From Candidatus Zixiibacteriota bacterium (GTDB taxonomy: Bacteria; Zixibacteria; MSB-5A5; GN15; FEB-12), in NCBI GenBank assembly GCA_030642845.1, contig DAOWMZ010000157.1, positions 1-5,599 of the forward strand: DNA of 5,599 bases, in the 5' to 3' direction. The position numbers and the translations under genes were made by a program. Shown piece by piece: positions 4,994 to 5,599 of the stretch (its first letter is position 1; each line of letters opens with the position of its first letter). The notes beneath the pieces were generated by a model. The model worked only from the letters and a program-made list of their open reading frames with translations, ran no database searches and was not told the origin of the DNA.

Positions 4994-5599
4994 TGTTTTG
5001 TTGCTTCTTTCATATCAGGTCTTAACAACTGGGACGCATATTTAATATCATCACTATATTTTATTGTAACATCACTATAGCTGCGAAAGGTTCCGTATTC
5101 TCTCTGCCAGGCAATCTGCATTAACCTCATGGAAATATAGTCTGACATACCAAAAAGAAGCTTATTATCGATATTAATAGATTTACTAATAAATTGATCT
5201 AATATATTGATTGTATTTTTTGAATAATGTTCCGAATTTGCTTCAAATAATATTTGTTCAGCTTCCAATGTTGTAGGAGAGGAATAATAAAATTCACTCT
5301 GCTGTAAAAACTCTTCAAGACGACTTATCCACTGGTCAGACTGCAATTGTTCATAAGTGGAATTTAAAATTTCATCATTATTATCACTAACAAACAATTG
5401 AAGAAGTAATGAATTTTCCAGCGTTCTTATAAAATCATCCCGACGGATTTGATGATAGTAATAATCAGGAACCAAACCCGAACCTGTATCCACAAGGGCT
5501 GAATCAAATTCATTAATATATACATTATTATTAAAATAATATCTTGAGATTGTCAGCCGAAGTCCATCCCCTCCCGGAAAGGTTACATACCCCTGAACC
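4990..5599 (-). CDS. S41-family (CtpA/C-terminal processing) peptidase, C-terminal part, truncated by window edge
   Basis: The reading frame is open from the right edge to the TGA at 4990-4992, giving 202 residues; the N-terminus lies outside the window. The first residues read VQGYVTFPGGDGLRLTISRYY, then after a short variable stretch GSGLVPD (fragment 39-45). This matches the end of the S41 protease core, where GKGxVQ, a GGSALKLTxAxYYTP strand and a GGIxPD element occur in that order. Such enzymes are exported serine proteases that trim envelope proteins. The catalytic Ser-Lys pair and any PDZ domain or signal peptide would lie upstream, so activity cannot be judged. About 155 residues follow the core; they are rich in Asn, Ser, Glu and Tyr, look helical, and I do not recognise them. 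A GTG at 5491-5493 could be mistaken for a start, but using it would cut the conserved core. First visible gene of the - strand operon, overlapping the HAD start by 4 bases. Confidence 0.78.
   Translation of the reverse strand, partial: VQGYVTFPGGDGLRLTISRYYFNNNVYINEFDSALVDTGSGLVPDYYYHQIRRDDFIRTLENSLLLQLFVSDNNDEILNSTYEQLQSDQWISRLEEFLQQSEFYYSSPTTLEAEQILFEANSEHYSKNTINILDQFISKSINIDNKLLFGMSDYISMRLMQIAWQREYGTFRSYSDVTIKYSDDIKYASQLLRPDMKEATKH

Noticed and set aside
5491..5493. GTG as the start of a 167-residue protein on the - strand
   Set aside because: The frame stays open to the window edge, and the upstream residues contain the S41 core strand GGDGLRLTISRYY, so the gene is truncated by the window rather than starting here.

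Overview
The window looks like part of a surface-polysaccharide or envelope locus from a Gram-negative, moderately AT-rich bacterium. The lineage cannot be fixed from sequence alone. A sedoheptulose-7-phosphate isomerase (GmhA) tail and an O-antigen ligase/polymerase family membrane protein imply an outer membrane with a heptose-containing glycan. A small DUF3098-like membrane protein, and a fused nucleotidyltransferase/phosphomannomutase-like protein of about 836 residues, suggest an FCB-group or candidate-phylum relative rather than a proteobacterium; this is an inference.

Layout: two gene groups converge on a shared terminator near position 1750. On the + strand, the last 46 codons of gmhA (1-141) overlap by 4 bases (ATGA) a 412-residue Wzy/WaaL family protein (138-1376). 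After 53 bases carrying a candidate promoter comes an 85-residue two-helix membrane protein (1430-1687). The interval 1688-1786 holds an AT-rich hairpin and a GC-rich hairpin with an A tract on one side and a T tract on the other, fitting a bidirectional terminator. On the - strand, read from the right edge, come the C-terminal part of an S41 (CtpA-like) protease (4990 to beyond the window end), an MtnX-like HAD phosphatase starting with TTG inside the protease stop region (4322-4993), and, 24 bases further on, the nucleotidyltransferase/PMM-like fusion (1787-4297). The tight spacing suggests one operon whose promoter lies outside the window.

Working together: GmhA makes a heptose phosphate, the HAD protein probably removes a phosphate from a small metabolite, the nucleotidyltransferase probably makes an NDP-sugar, and the Wzy/WaaL protein polymerises or ligates glycan in the periplasm. 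The steps are chemically compatible, but the sequence does not prove they form one pathway. The most notable observation is that the C-terminal phosphomannomutase-like half of the fusion keeps the fold's flanking sequences but has lost all four recognisable active-site loops. It is probably a pseudoenzyme or regulatory domain, so a 'bifunctional' label would mislead. I see no mobile element, CRISPR array, tRNA or rRNA.
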